The position numbers were made by a program, and so were the translations under genes. The notes beneath the pieces were generated by a model. It saw only the letters and a list, made by a program, of their open reading frames with translations, searched no databases and was not told the DNA's origin. A stretch of 64,000 bases of DNA from Liolophura sinensis (taxonomy: Eukaryota; Mollusca; Polyplacophora; Chitonida; Chitonidae): assembly GCF_032854445.1 (NCBI RefSeq), contig NC_088307.1, positions 9,934,017 to 9,998,016 of the forward strand, read 5' to 3'. Below, in pieces: positions 13,901-22,394 of the stretch. Position 1 is the stretch's first letter. Every line of letters starts with the position of its first letter.

Positions 13901-16900
13901 TGGTAAATGGTCCCCAGGGCAAAGGAACAAAACTGACCTAACTTGCTTAAGCGTTTCATTGGAGTTTAAAATTTTTACTGAAGTAAAAAGTAAGTGGGAT
14001 CATCTATACACTAACATCTAGAACATTCAGATAAACAACCGGTTAAGTCCAGATCAAAACTGTGAAAGATGCAGTTAATATCCTGAGGGATCAGATCTGC
14101 AACACTTTAGCAACAGATACAGTCAGAAGGATCAAATTTGAAACTCTTTGGCAACAGATACATCCTGAAAGATCGAATCTGCAACCATTTAGCAACAGAT
14201 ACATCCTGAAGGATCAGATCAACAACCCCTTGGGATCAGATACATCCTGAAGGATCAGATCTGCAACCCTTTGGGATCAGATACATTGCGAAGGATCAGA
14301 TCCGCAACCCTTTAGCAACAGATGCATCCTGAAGGATCAGATCCGCAACCATTTAGCAACAGATACATCCTGAAGGATCAGATCAACAACCCCTTGGGAT
14401 CAGATACATCCTGAAGGATCAGATCTGCAACCCTTTGGGATCAGATACATCGCGAAGGATCAGATCCGCAACCCTTTAGCAACAGATACATCCTGAAGGA
14501 TCAGATCCGCAACCCTTTAACAACAGATACATCCTGAAGGATCAGACAGATACATCCTGAAGAATCAGATCCGCAACTCTTTAGCAACAGATATATCCTG
14601 AAATATCAAATCCGCAACCCTTTAGCAACAGATACATCCTGAAGGATCAGATCCGCAACTCTTTAGCAACAGATACATCCTGAAGGATCAGATCTGCAAC
14701 CCTTTAGGATCAGATCCAGAGGCAGACAAGGAATGATTTTGCTTGGCAGGCTGTTTCTCTGTGTATTTTACCGGCTGATTGACTCATTCAAGATGACCGA
14801 CTCAACAGAATCTACTTAGTTGTTAGATTCTGATCATGATTAGAATACATACACTGACTCTGTATATTTTCAGACAATGACTCTGTATATTTTCAGACAA
14901 TGACTTTGTGTATTTTCAGACACTGGCCTTGAATATTTTCAGACGCTGACTATATATTTTCAGACTCTTCAGACACAGACTCTGCCTCCTGTCACATGGT
15001 ACAGCTACTAACCTCCTACCAGGTGCTCCTGTCCCATGCCTCGCTCTGGTCTTCGCTGTACAGGGCTGTAGACTCTCCACTTATCCTAGACCTTACCGAG
15101 AAAATCTCTGAGATCGTCAAGGAGCTGGGCAACCACATGGGCCTTTTCCTTCAGGTGGGTTTTGCATTCAAGCTGGCATACATGTAAAACACACATAAAT
15201 TGTCTTCAGGCCATAGTTATTGTTCTTTATATAAGGCATGATTGCTTTGTAAGAAACGAAGGGTTTTTTTCAGCAAAGGCAACTCTTGCTGAAGGTCACA
15301 AGCCCAAAGAGGTTGAAGGTTCAAGTACGGCTCCTGGAATCCAGCAGCTGCTAGCAACCTGCAAATGATTGTGGGCTTCCCTTGGGCTCTTCTCAGTTTC
15401 CTCCCACCTTAATGCTGGCCGCCGTCGTATAAGTGAAATATTCTTGAGGTTGGCGTAAAACACCAATCAAATAAATACAAAGTGTCCAATATCCTGTTTA
15501 ATACCCTGCTCAGTTAACTCCAACTGTCTCTATATCAAAGATGTATTGAATTGAACTGGCATTGAGCATGGTCAATTTTGTCCCGAAAAGGGCATTTTTA
15601 GAGGTATTTCTTTAGAGGTCCGTTGTCAAGTGGTTAGCACGCCAACACACAGCACACTGACCCAGGAGCCTCTTACCATTGTGGGCGCTGTGATTTCAAG
15701 CCCACCTCATGCTGGGAAGTTCTGCCACCTTGTCACCAATACGGCGTAAAACACCAATCAAATAAATAAATAGTATCCAGCAGATTTTAATATAGCTCCA
15801 GGAGCCATGAAGAATTGAGTGTGACATGATTCATTTGTGGTGGCGATCAAACATTTCTGTACAACTTTGTCGAGAGAAAATTTGGAGCAGATCAGGGACT
15901 TCTGGGTAGGGTGCTTGCCTGGCTATTGTTAGGCCACGAGAGACATGATTCAGCCCCATTCTTGGACAATGAATTTTTGACATTTGCCTGCTTCCTTTGT
16001 CAGCTGTAAACCTCTTGAGAAAGGTTGCCATGTTTATCAAACCTGCACCTGAGATAATCGCGCTGACATATCTGCCATCAGAATTTGAGATTCAAAAGCT
16101 GTGACATTATAGAAACGAAATGCTTGGGATTCGCAGCATTCTGAGATAGCTTGTTTTAATTTTGTACATGTACTTTAACAAGCTTCTAGTTTCCTCCACC
16201 CATAAAACAGGCCATCGCCATGTGCCCTAATTCTTCCAGCTTTTCAACCGCCTCTGCAAGCAATACTTTCCCAACATTCTGAGAAAGTTATGTGCTGTAG
16301 ACAAATAGTTTGCACAGTTTTATGAAGCTTATATTGTTAATGACACAAACAAATCATTTGTACCGTTAATTTTGTAATAATTGTATGCATAAATTTCATA
16401 AAAAAGTGCTTTAGTAGTTGTAAAAATGGAAGATTTACAGTAAGTGGAAAATTGTTGAGCATGACACAAAACAACAATGAAATAAATAAAAATAAATAAT
16501 GGAAAGAAATTTAGTGTGTAATTGAAAGAAATTTCATGTACAACTTTGTTCTTTTTCAGGGCTGTGAGAATGAGATCGAGAGTATGGTGCAGGAATTTGG
16601 GACTAAGGTGCTGGACTGTCTCTACTCTCTGTGTAAGAACTGCGGGGAGCTGGCCCTAGCAACAGACACGCCCATGGCAACCCTTTACTCCACCCCTCAA
16701 GATGATGTCAGTAGTGATGATGAGAACGCCCACACTGCAAAGGTAGGCCGTGTTTAAGGTAGAAATGTGATGTCATTATTTTCTGTTGTTTGGTATAGAT
16801 TCACAAGGGTACTTTCATCATTGCATAAGACTAGAATAAAAAAGTTTTTATTTGAAATTCACATGTAAATCTATTGAACTCAGAAAAAGCGAAAAAAGCG

Positions 16901-19900
16901 AAACTGTTGCCTGTGAAGTTCTTGTATCAACAGTTTATAGATCTATCTGGTCATGAACTCAACCCAAATTTGACTTCAGTAATTATTTTTTGGGTATGTT
17001 TGTTCAAACAATGTAAAAAATTTGTGAAACAAAAAAAAAGCTAAGGTTCTTTACAATGTTTAAAAAATCTATAATATTTTAGGTATGTATTAACTGTAAG
17101 CTATTGTAAGGGAAAACAAATTATCATGTAATAACAAGCTGAAAAGTCTACTTGGAATTTACCTCATCTGTCTGCAGCTGTGCCCGGCCATTTGTCAGGC
17201 CTTCCTGGGAGGCTGTGATGTGTTTGTGGACAAAACTCTACAGGGTGGCATCAGGACCCTCGAGGATTGTGAGGTCAAAGTTCAGGCGTGCTCAGAGGAG
17301 ATGACCAAATCAGCACCGGTAAGCTCTGGAAAGCACAGATCAGTATGTGTCATATTGATACGTAATGATCTCTACAAAAATGTGAACTGTAGATGTTAAT
17401 GTATTACATTCCACGTATGTGATTGTGGAAGTGGGTAAAATACCTCAGTCATGTACACGTATGTGATTCTGGAAGTGGGTAAAATACCACAGTCATGTAC
17501 ATGTATGTGATTGTGGAAGTGGGTAAAATACCACAGTCATCTATACATGTGATTGTAGAAGTGGGTAAAATACCACAGTCATGTACATGTATGTGATTGT
17601 GGAAGTGGGTAAAATACCACAGTCATGTGCACGTATGTGATTGTGGAAGTGGGTAAAATACCACAGTCATGTACACATATGTGATTGTGGAAGTGGGTAA
17701 AATACCACAGTCATGTACACATATGTGATTGTGGAAGTGGGTAAAATACCAGTCATGTACACGTATGTGATTGTATAAGTAGGTTAAATACCACAGTCAT
17801 CTACACATGTAATTGTGGAAGTGGGTAAAATACCACGGTCGTCTACACATATGTGATTGTGGAAGTGGGTAAGATACCACAGTCATCTACACATATGTGA
17901 TTGTGGAAGTGGGTAAAATACCACAGTCATGTACACATATGTGATTGTGGAAGTGGGTAAAATACCACAATCATCTACACATGTGATTGTGGAAGTGGGT
18001 AAAATACCACGGTCATCTACACATATGTGATTGTGGAAGTGGGTAAAATACCACAATCATCTACACATGTAATTGTGGAAGTGGGTAAAATACCACGGTC
18101 GTCTACACATATGTGATTGTGGAAGTGGGTAAGATACCACAGTCATCTACACATATGTGATTGTGGAAGTGGGTAAAATACCACAGTCATCTACACATGT
18201 AATTGTGGAAGTGGGTAAAATACCACGGTCATCTACACGTATGTGATTGTGGAAGTGGGTAAAATACCACAGTCATGTACACATATGTGATTGTGGAAGT
18301 GGGTAAAATACCACAGTCATCTACACATGTGATTGTGGAAGTGGGTAAAATACCACAGTCATCTACACACGTAATTGTGGAAGTGGGTAAAATACCAGTC
18401 ATCTACACATATGTGATTGTGGAAGTGGGTAAAATACCACAGTCATCTACACATATGTGATTGTGGAAATGGGTAAAATACCACAGTCATCTACACATGT
18501 CTATTGAGCTCTTAAAAATGAACGCATGATCAAACATTTTGACTTCTGAAAAATCTATGATGATGTCTTAGTGCAAATATAACACTCCATATTTGTATGA
18601 GTCCGCTAACAAAGGTGGGCTATTCTTTCGCGGCGTTAGATATGTTTAAGAGTTACAGCTTATGTAGGTGTATTGGTTACCCCCAGAGCTTTAATACCCT
18701 GCCCAGTTAACTCAAAGATGCATTTAATTAAAATGGAAGTGAATATGGTAAATTTTGTCCCCAAAAGTGCATTTGTAGAGGTATATAAATTCTTCAGAGG
18801 TCAGTGGTCAAGTGGATAGAATGTTAGCACAGTACACTGACCCAGGAGCCTCTCACCAATGCGGTTTCAAGCCCACCTCACGCTTGAAAATTCTGCCAGC
18901 TTGTGGATGGTTGTGGGTTTTCCCTGGCCTCTGCCCGGTGTCTTCCGACCATAATGCTGGCCATATTTGATTAAGTGAAATATTCTTGATTATAGCGTAA
19001 AACACCAATCAAAGAAATAAATAAAATTCCTCCGAATTTTTTTTGCGGACGCTTTTCACTTTTCAGAAGTAAGATATCATCAAACCTCTAAGAACACCTT
19101 TATTAAACCTATAAAATTCTCAAAATCTGACAAAATGAGCAACTAAAGTCACAGGGATTAATACACATCAATTTTACGAACAAAATATTGGTTTAAAACT
19201 CAATTTTGGCATCAGGAACTTAATATTTTCTGTAAAAAAAAAAATTTAGCGATAGAGATAACCATACTGAATTTAATTGCCGATAACTGCATGCTGAAAA
19301 TACGTGAGAAAACTGAATTTGTAGAGCTGACCTTTCTTAAACAAACAAAAACCTTTATCAGGTTATCAGCCGTCTAGCCACTGAACATGCACACATTACT
19401 GAGGCCCGTAGCAATAGATTAGATCATTATGTAACAAAAACAGAAGGTGTCTTCGCTTCCAATATTTATCCCAGAAGTGTTCAGTGTTTTAAAAATTTAG
19501 TTGAAAACTGAGCTGAATCGTACGAAAGTCCATTAAGATTGGAAATTAGACGTTTGTTCAATTGAAGAGAAAAAGTAAGGTAAGAAATCTAGTGGAGCAA
19601 AGGTCTTGTACATTTCTAGTATGTTGTCTGTCAAATAAACAACTCCACTTCGAAGGAAGTCTAATGTTATGTGACTGTCTCTCAAAATTGAGCAAAAAAT
19701 AAATACAGAACTGAGAAGGGTAAGCTAAACAATGTTCCATTTTCTCATGGAAAATGAAGAAGTATATTTTAAAAAGAAAACTGCAGTGTTAAATAAACTG
19801 TATTTAAAGATAAAAAGAAAAGCTCTAAATAAAAGTATTATTTGTACGCTATATGTCAGAATGAATTAAAGAAAATAAAGACGTTGTTGTTTGAAAATAA

Positions 19901-22394
19901 GTTGCTTTATTAATTGTATTTACATCTGCTATATTTCAAGCGGGGCCACATTGGCTCAGTTGGTTAGCGCGCTAGCACAGCGTAATGATCCAGGAGTCTC
20001 TCACCAATGCGGTCGCTGTGAGTTCAAGTCCAGCACATGCTGGCTTCCTCTCCGGCCGTACGTGGGAAGGTCTGCCATCAACTTGCGGATGGTCGTGGGT
20101 TTCCCCTGGGCTCTGCCCGGTTTCCACCCACAATAATGCTGACCATCGTTGTTTAAGTGAAATATTCTTGAGTACAACATAAAACACCAATCATATAAAT
20201 AAATAAATAAATAAATATATTTCAAGCTACAAAATGGATGTTATCAGAAATATATAGATAATGGCACAATATGACATAATATTTAGCTCAATTTGTAAAA
20301 TATATTTTAACTCAATACGGACTGTAAATTAAATTGCTAAATAATATATCACTATACATGTAGTTACATGGTCTAATTGTTATTCAAAGCCTTGCAGATG
20401 ATTGGCAGATCTGAAATAATCATTTTGCTTTGTTCATGATTTCAGGCATTGAGTGTTGTGCCCATTCATGTCGAGGTTGTCATGGGAACATCGCGAGTTC
20501 TCCTGGAAAAGTGCCAAGAGATCCAGGTAAATTTCTGGAATCCTGATGTCCTTCAAATTTAGAAAATGTTTGGTTTTCAAGAATGTGTATTTTCTCTGAT
20601 AATTATTTTTACATTGCTTGTACTAAGCCCAGTAGGAAGGAATGGTGTCCAGTAACAGCTAAAGGAATGTTATGGGTGGTGTCTCAGAAGAATTGCTTAC
20701 ATTGAGGTCAGGGTTTGCCTACAGGTAAAGCATAAAGTGGGGAATATTCCAGCAGTGAATCCTTGAGTGCGTAATAATTACCATCAATTTCAAAATACTT
20801 GACTCAAGAAATGTGATTTCCATCAAGAAATGTGACTTCCATCAAGAAATGTGACTGCATTTGTATTTTTATCGGCTCTCACAGGTAGAAGTAGACAACT
20901 CTATGATGGACACGGCAGAGGCGAAACCTGCGCAGTTCTATCAGCACAGTTACTCTCGCTCACAAAGGCTCGTGTCAAACATCAGCTGTTTGGTAGATGC
21001 GGTTAATCTAATTATGAACACCACAGAGTCCATTGCCCAAGGTATGGTAACGGTTACGGCATGGAATAGTTACGGTTACAACAGGGTATAGTAACGATTA
21101 CGGCAGGGTATAGTAACATTTATGGCATGGTATAGTTACGGTTACGGCAGGGTATGGTAACGGTTATGGCATGGTATAGTAACGGTTATGACATGGACCA
21201 GCTACAGTTATGAAAAGGTGTGTAATGTGTATGGTATAGTAACAGATATGACAAGGTCTTGCAATGGTTATGGCATGGTGTAGTTGCAGTTATGATGAGG
21301 TGTAGTAACAGGTATGGCATGGTGTAGTAACAGATATGGCAAGGTGTAGTAATGGTTATGGCCCGGTATAGTAACGGTGACGGCAAGGTATAGTAACGGT
21401 TATGGCAAGGTGATGTAATGGTTACAACATGGTGTAGTTGCTGTTAAGGCAAGCTGTATTTACAGTTATCGCATGGTGGTGTTGCGATTTAGGCAAGGTG
21501 TAGTAACAGTTACAGCAAGGTGGCACGAACTATAGAATAGAATTCTGTAATGATTTGATAAAAGATACTACACAAAAATCTTCCACAAATATAGTGTGTA
21601 TCTGTACGTTTAATGAGCGAAAGTTCGTCAGTAACTTGCCAGATGCATACAGTTTGCCCCAGGCACACCATTTTCCTCTGCCCTTAATCAGACTGGTGGG
21701 CTGAGGTGGTTAGCACGCCAGTGCAGCGCAGTGACCCAGAAGCCTCACACCAGTGTGGTCTCTCCTGTCTGGTCGTGCGTATAAAGGTCTGTCCATAGCC
21801 TGCGGATGGCCGTGGGTTTTCTACGGGCTCTGACCGGTTTCCTCTCAGCTTAATGCTGGCCGCCGTTGTGTAAGGGAAATATTCTTGAGTACGGCGTAAA
21901 GCACAAATCAAATAAATAACTCAGACTGTCATTGTGTATCTGAAAATGTATTGAGTATGACAAAAATAAATAAATTAAAAAGTAAATTTATGAAATCTTT
22001 TTTAGACGCAGACACAGACCTGAGGAAGATCTGTCGATGTGCCGACATGATCCAGAAGGCAGCTGTCAAGCTATTGGCTGTCTCAAAAAAGGACTCTTTC
22101 ATTGGTCCACTACCAAGTGGGAGTAGCCAATCAGATTTGCTGGATGTGTCCGTGTTGTCGGACTCGCAAGTTGACCAGCTGGGCGTATTTATTCAGGAGG
22201 TGAAGCTGGCAGCAAACACATTGACGGAGAAGGTTCAACAGGTCATGGATTCTGATTTGATGAAAATGACCTCAACTCGAGGAAAGCGGACTCTTCCTGC
22301 GTCTCCAGATCGAGTTTCGACGCCAGTGTCGGTTCTACAAGCCAAAAACAGAACCTTGTGGAAGAGTGCCTCATTGGTTGACGAACAGAAATGA
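190..22394 (+). CDS. KIF14: Kinesin-like protein KIF14 (kinesin-3 family), 3' part of gene, 21 coding exons
   Basis: Joined coding exons: 190-328, 967-1030, 1705-1889, 2197-2299, 3865-3902, 4435-4542, 4920-5067, 5562-5627, 6489-6542, 10023-10292, 11062-11202, 11686-11774, 11979-12067, 12647-12745, 13694-13801, 14964-15154, 16560-16742, 17178-17318, 20446-20526, 20885-21041, 22006-22394. All introns are GT-AG and the reading phase is kept across every junction, giving about 946 residues before a TGA. Order: short coiled coil, FHA domain (exons 3-6), long Glu/Lys-rich coiled coil (exons 6-10), Ser/Arg-rich linker (exons 12-14), helical C-terminal region (exons 15-21). The FHA segment ([46 protein letters not shown]) is close to vertebrate KIF14. 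Known for the family: a plus-end microtubule motor that recruits citron kinase and PRC1 to the midbody in cytokinesis. The motor domain is not in this window. Identity is firm; single exon edges could be off by a few bases. Confidence 0.93.
967..1030 (+). CDS. KIF14: KIF14 visible exon 2
   Basis: Encodes [21 protein letters not shown]. It is flanked by ttttag and gtgaga; phase 1 in, phase 0 out. A charged helix typical of the kinesin-3 neck/stalk just before the FHA domain. Confidence 0.88.
1179..1487 (+). repeat. Intronic ~310-bp repeat, copy 1
   Basis: From aactgggtactaagtgcc to tgtttgaccgtgcc. It matches 4593-4902 in the same direction at roughly 90% identity by eye. No coding signal. It may be a dispersed element or a local duplication within KIF14. 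Confidence 0.85.
1705..1889 (+). CDS. KIF14: KIF14 visible exon 3 (FHA domain, N-terminal half)
   Basis: Starts [20 protein letters not shown], then the FHA start [19 protein letters not shown] with the conserved Gly-Arg pair, and ends ALIADDH plus a split Cys codon. The acceptor follows ttgacag and the donor is tg^gtgagt. This is the most diagnostic exon for KIF14. Confidence 0.94.
1953..1990. repeat. (AT)n microsatellite
   Basis: About 19 AT units in the intron after KIF14 visible exon 3. Confidence 0.95.
2197..2299 (+). CDS. KIF14: KIF14 visible exon 4 (FHA domain, middle)
   Basis: Encodes [19 protein letters not shown] and [15 protein letters not shown]. The Asn-Gly turn (YINGN) is the conserved FHA loop. 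Acceptor tttcag, donor cac^gtaagt. Confidence 0.92.
2440..2552 (+). repeat. SINE-A 3' fragment
   Basis: Ends cataagtgaaatgttcttga, gtacggcataaaacaccgat and an A-rich tail. This is the 3' end of the tRNA-derived SINE that is complete at 19942-20214. Confidence 0.75.
2580..2790 (-). repeat. SINE-A fragment, reverse, with a doubled tail
   Basis: Reverse-strand tail (tttatttgattggtgtttta) occurs twice, at about 2583 and 2629, then the body (cagcattatggtgggaggaa) to about 2785. Two insertions or an internal duplication. Confidence 0.8.
3865..3902 (+). CDS. KIF14: KIF14 visible exon 5 (FHA domain)
   Basis: A 38-nt exon encoding [12 protein letters not shown] plus a split Arg codon. It is nearly identical to the same segment of vertebrate KIF14. 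Acceptor ctcag, donor ag^gtgagt. Confidence 0.92.
4435..4542 (+). CDS. KIF14: KIF14 visible exon 6 (end of FHA, start of stalk)
   Basis: Encodes [20 protein letters not shown] then [15 protein letters not shown], the conserved step from the FHA domain into the coiled coil. Acceptor ttcttag, donor ag^gtgggt. Confidence 0.92.
4593..4902 (+). repeat. Intronic ~310-bp repeat, copy 2
   Basis: Second copy of the block at 1179-1487. It begins about 50 bp after the exon 6 donor and ends about 17 bp before exon 7, so it fills nearly the whole intron. Confidence 0.85.
4920..5067 (+). CDS. KIF14: KIF14 visible exon 7 (coiled coil)
   Basis: Encodes [20 protein letters not shown] and continues as Glu/Lys-rich helix to LANLQNSL. 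Acceptor ttggcag, donor ctg^gtaagt. A ~310-bp intronic repeat shared with intron 2 ends about 17 bp before this exon. Confidence 0.9.
5183..5287 (+). repeat. 17-bp tandem repeat (atcatggtaatcatgca type)
   Basis: About six units that differ mainly at a-a/a-c and aa/ag positions, in the intron after KIF14 exon 7. Confidence 0.85.
5562..5627 (+). CDS. KIF14: KIF14 visible exon 8 (coiled coil)
   Basis: Encodes [20 protein letters not shown] then KM. 66 nt, phase 0 at both ends. Acceptor ttgacag, donor atg^gtgagc. Confidence 0.88.
5693..5868 (+). repeat. SINE-A, 5' truncated
   Basis: Box B-like gagttcgagtcc, then the standard body and tail gtacggcgtaaaacaccaat plus (aaat)n. The A-box region is missing. 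Confidence 0.85.
6384..6488 (+). repeat. ~36-bp triplication abutting the exon 9 acceptor
   Basis: Three units of ttaagtgctggaggaattat plus ttcttctta. The first two end in tgg; the last ends in cag, which is the splice acceptor. Branch-point and pyrimidine tract are thus triplicated without duplicating the AG. Confidence 0.85.
6489..6542 (+). CDS. KIF14: KIF14 visible exon 9 (coiled coil)
   Basis: Encodes [18 protein letters not shown]. 54 nt, phase 0 at both ends. The intron end just before it (about 6384-6488) is a threefold tandem repeat; only the last copy ends in cag. Confidence 0.88.
7558..7889 (+). repeat. SINE-B (ctca-tailed)
   Basis: Body gtgttcagcatgaaggggat and tatcagtataatggctcggg; 3' end gactgaaaaattgttgagta, gacgttaaacccc, (ctca)n. 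Same family as 24464-24808, but the tRNA-like head is partly missing. Confidence 0.85.
7890..10022. other. KIF14 intron 9, 3' part: no gene seen
   Basis: AT-rich, with an (A/T)-only stretch at about 8680-8790 and a run of G tracts at 9664-9712. No ORF with coding character and no recognised mobile element. Confidence 0.6.
9664..9712 (+). repeat. G-run tract, possible G-quadruplex
   Basis: Short runs of three to ten G spaced by t or gt/a (gggtgggtgagtggggggtg and onward) in intron 9, about 310 bp before exon 10. Sequence fits the G3+N1-7 rule on the coding strand. Confidence 0.6.
10023..10292 (+). CDS. KIF14: KIF14 visible exon 10 (coiled coil, basic patch)
   Basis: Ninety codons, phase 0 at both ends. 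It starts [14 protein letters not shown], repeats VDWKR eight codons later, then runs as helix ([18 protein letters not shown]) to a Pro/Lys stretch (PPPSKKQKM) and [23 protein letters not shown] could act as a nuclear localisation signal; that is inference. Confidence 0.88.
11062..11202 (+). CDS. KIF14: KIF14 visible exon 11
   Basis: Encodes [20 protein letters not shown] then [20 protein letters not shown] and SMRELYQ. It aligns with the vertebrate KIF14 post-stalk segment that has a Phe/Tyr-Trp..L.KFE.KL..M.ELY pattern. Acceptor attttcag, donor cag^gtaccc. Confidence 0.88.
11301..11520 (+). repeat. SINE-A, near full length
   Basis: A-box tggctcagttggttagcgc, B-box gagttcaagtgc, then body and tail. 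Flanks tctgttac/tctgtta form an imperfect target-site duplication. The ttcttgagtacggcg segment is deleted. Confidence 0.88.
11686..11774 (+). CDS. KIF14: KIF14 visible exon 12 (acidic segment)
   Basis: Encodes [20 protein letters not shown] then KETGFNSPR, the acidic 'D.W E' segment that precedes the Ser/Arg-rich part in KIF14. Acceptor ttcag, donor ag^gtgagt. Confidence 0.86.
11979..12067 (+). CDS. KIF14: KIF14 visible exon 13 (Ser/Arg-rich linker)
   Basis: Encodes [20 protein letters not shown] then LNSTRLNS. It is rich in basic-Ser motifs (RRTS, RRLS) that suit phosphorylation by basophilic kinases. Acceptor gttgcag, donor caa^gtcagt, a weaker donor than the others. Confidence 0.82.
12310..12357 (+). 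repeat. 15-bp triplicate (cctcttnatataata)
   Basis: Three adjacent near-identical 15-mers in the intron after KIF14 exon 13. Confidence 0.75.
12647..12745 (+). CDS. KIF14: KIF14 visible exon 14
   Basis: Encodes [20 protein letters not shown] then [12 protein letters not shown]. Acceptor gacag, donor aaag^gtatgt. The phase fits both neighbours, which supports the weak donor of exon 13. Confidence 0.82.
13694..13801 (+). CDS. KIF14: KIF14 visible exon 15
   Basis: Encodes [20 protein letters not shown] then [16 protein letters not shown]. Start of the helical C-terminal region. Acceptor ctctgcag, donor gcag^gtaagg. Confidence 0.86.
14075..14720 (+). repeat. 41-bp minisatellite in KIF14 intron 15
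   Basis: About 15 units built on ggatcagatccgcaaccctt plus tagcaacagatacatcctgaa. There are two alternating unit types (tagcaaca versus gggatca). Confidence 0.92.
14855..14972 (+). repeat. 23-bp tandem array of splice acceptors before KIF14 exon 16
   Basis: Unit tgactctgtatattttcag plus acaa. AGs fall at 14873, 14896, 14919, 14942, 14963, then 14972. Every unit has a T-rich tract and cag, so there are six candidate 3' splice sites in 100 bp. Confidence 0.88.
14964..15154 (+). CDS. KIF14: KIF14 visible exon 16
   Basis: Encodes [20 protein letters not shown] and on to [16 protein letters not shown], matching the KIF14 segment ending 'LGGYLQLFLQ'. The acceptor is ambiguous: AG at 14962-14963 or 14971-14972, with a further in-frame AG at 14941-14942, all inside a 23-bp tandem repeat of acceptors. 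The start may therefore shift by -21 or +9 nt without losing frame. Confidence 0.85.
15270..15480 (+). repeat. SINE-A, diverged
   Basis: Recognisable from ggttcaagtac onward; tail ggcgtaaaacaccaatcaaa. The 5' head is altered. Confidence 0.75.
15495..15780 (+). repeat. Composite repeat: unique arm plus SINE-A derivative, copy 1
   Basis: An arm (aataccctgctcagttaact ... aattttgtcccgaaaa) is joined to a shortened SINE-A (ccaggagcctcttaccattg ... gcgtaaaacaccaatcaaat). The same arm plus SINE arrangement recurs at 18693-19024. Confidence 0.75.
15885..16500 (+). repeat. Diverged tRNA-headed repeat with a-rich tail
   Basis: Head-like segment (gggtgcttgcctggctattg), 'cttggacaatgaattt' as in the SINE-C copies, and a tail gttgagcatgacacaaaaca with aataaataaa at 16440-16500. 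Boundaries uncertain. Confidence 0.45.
16560..16742 (+). CDS. KIF14: KIF14 visible exon 17
   Basis: Encodes [35 protein letters not shown] and an acidic loop ([11 protein letters not shown]). 61 codons, phase 0. Acceptor ctttttcag, donor aag^gtaggc. Confidence 0.88.
17178..17318 (+). CDS. KIF14: KIF14 visible exon 18
   Basis: Encodes [40 protein letters not shown] and EMTKSAP. 47 codons, phase 0. Acceptor tctgcag, donor ccg^gtaagc. A 44-bp minisatellite begins about 90 bp after the donor. Confidence 0.86.
17410..18505 (+). repeat. 44-bp minisatellite (42-bp variants) in KIF14 intron 18
   Basis: About 25 units of gtgattgtggaagtgggtaa plus aataccacagtcatctacacatat. Length variants lack one 'at'. 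Unit subtypes repeat in order in the middle of the array, suggesting block duplication. Confidence 0.95.
18693..19024 (+). repeat. Composite repeat: unique arm plus SINE-A derivative, copy 2
   Basis: Arm aataccctgcccagttaact ... aattttgtccccaaaa, then a SINE-A derivative (ccaggagcctctcaccaatg ... gcgtaaaacaccaatcaaag). Matches 15495-15780. Confidence 0.75.
19942..20214 (+). repeat. SINE-A, full length with target-site duplication
   Basis: A-box ttggctcagttggttagcgc, B-box gagttcaagtcc, GC-rich body, tail agtacaacataaaacaccaa and (aaat)n. Flanked by tatatttcaagc at 19930-19941 and 20216-20227. This is a Pol III-type tRNA-derived element. Confidence 0.93.
20446..20526 (+). CDS. KIF14: KIF14 visible exon 19
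   Basis: Encodes [20 protein letters not shown] then EKCQEIQ. 27 codons, phase 0. Acceptor tttcag, donor cag^gtaaat. Confidence 0.85.
20797..20856 (+). repeat. ~20-bp triplicate just before KIF14 exon 20
   Basis: Three units of catcaagaaatgtgacttc type lie 30-90 bp upstream of the acceptor at 20884. Confidence 0.8.
20885..21041 (+). CDS. KIF14: KIF14 visible exon 20
   Basis: Encodes [40 protein letters not shown] and [12 protein letters not shown] plus one base. Acceptor ctcacag. The donor ag^gtatgg is also the first unit of a 22-bp tandem array that runs to about 21530. Confidence 0.86.
21042..21530 (+). repeat. 22-bp minisatellite starting at the KIF14 exon 20 donor
   Basis: About 22 units of ggtatagtaacggttatggc plus at/aa. 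The first unit contains the true 5' splice site (aag^gtatgg), and many later units keep a gtatag/gtatgg donor-like core. Confidence 0.9.
21690..21920 (+). repeat. SINE-A, diverged
   Basis: gaggtggttagcacgccagt head, body, tail gagtacggcgtaaagcacaa. It ends about 85 bp before the last KIF14 exon. Confidence 0.85.
22006..22394 (+). CDS. KIF14: KIF14 last coding exon
   Basis: Encodes [20 protein letters not shown] through the C-terminus [10 protein letters not shown], then TGA at 22392-22394. It has a Ser-rich tail with [16 protein letters not shown], a likely proline-directed phosphorylation site (SP, TP); that role is inference. No canonical AATAAA is evident in the next 1.6 kb; one ATTAAA is at about 23040. 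Confidence 0.88.

Noticed and set aside
17410-18505. CRISPR-like regular repeats
   Set aside because: Units are contiguous variants without unique spacers, in an animal intron; a minisatellite.
19942-20030. tRNA gene
   Set aside because: A and B boxes are those of a SINE head; no anticodon arm or 3' acceptor pairing, and the same sequence recurs many times.
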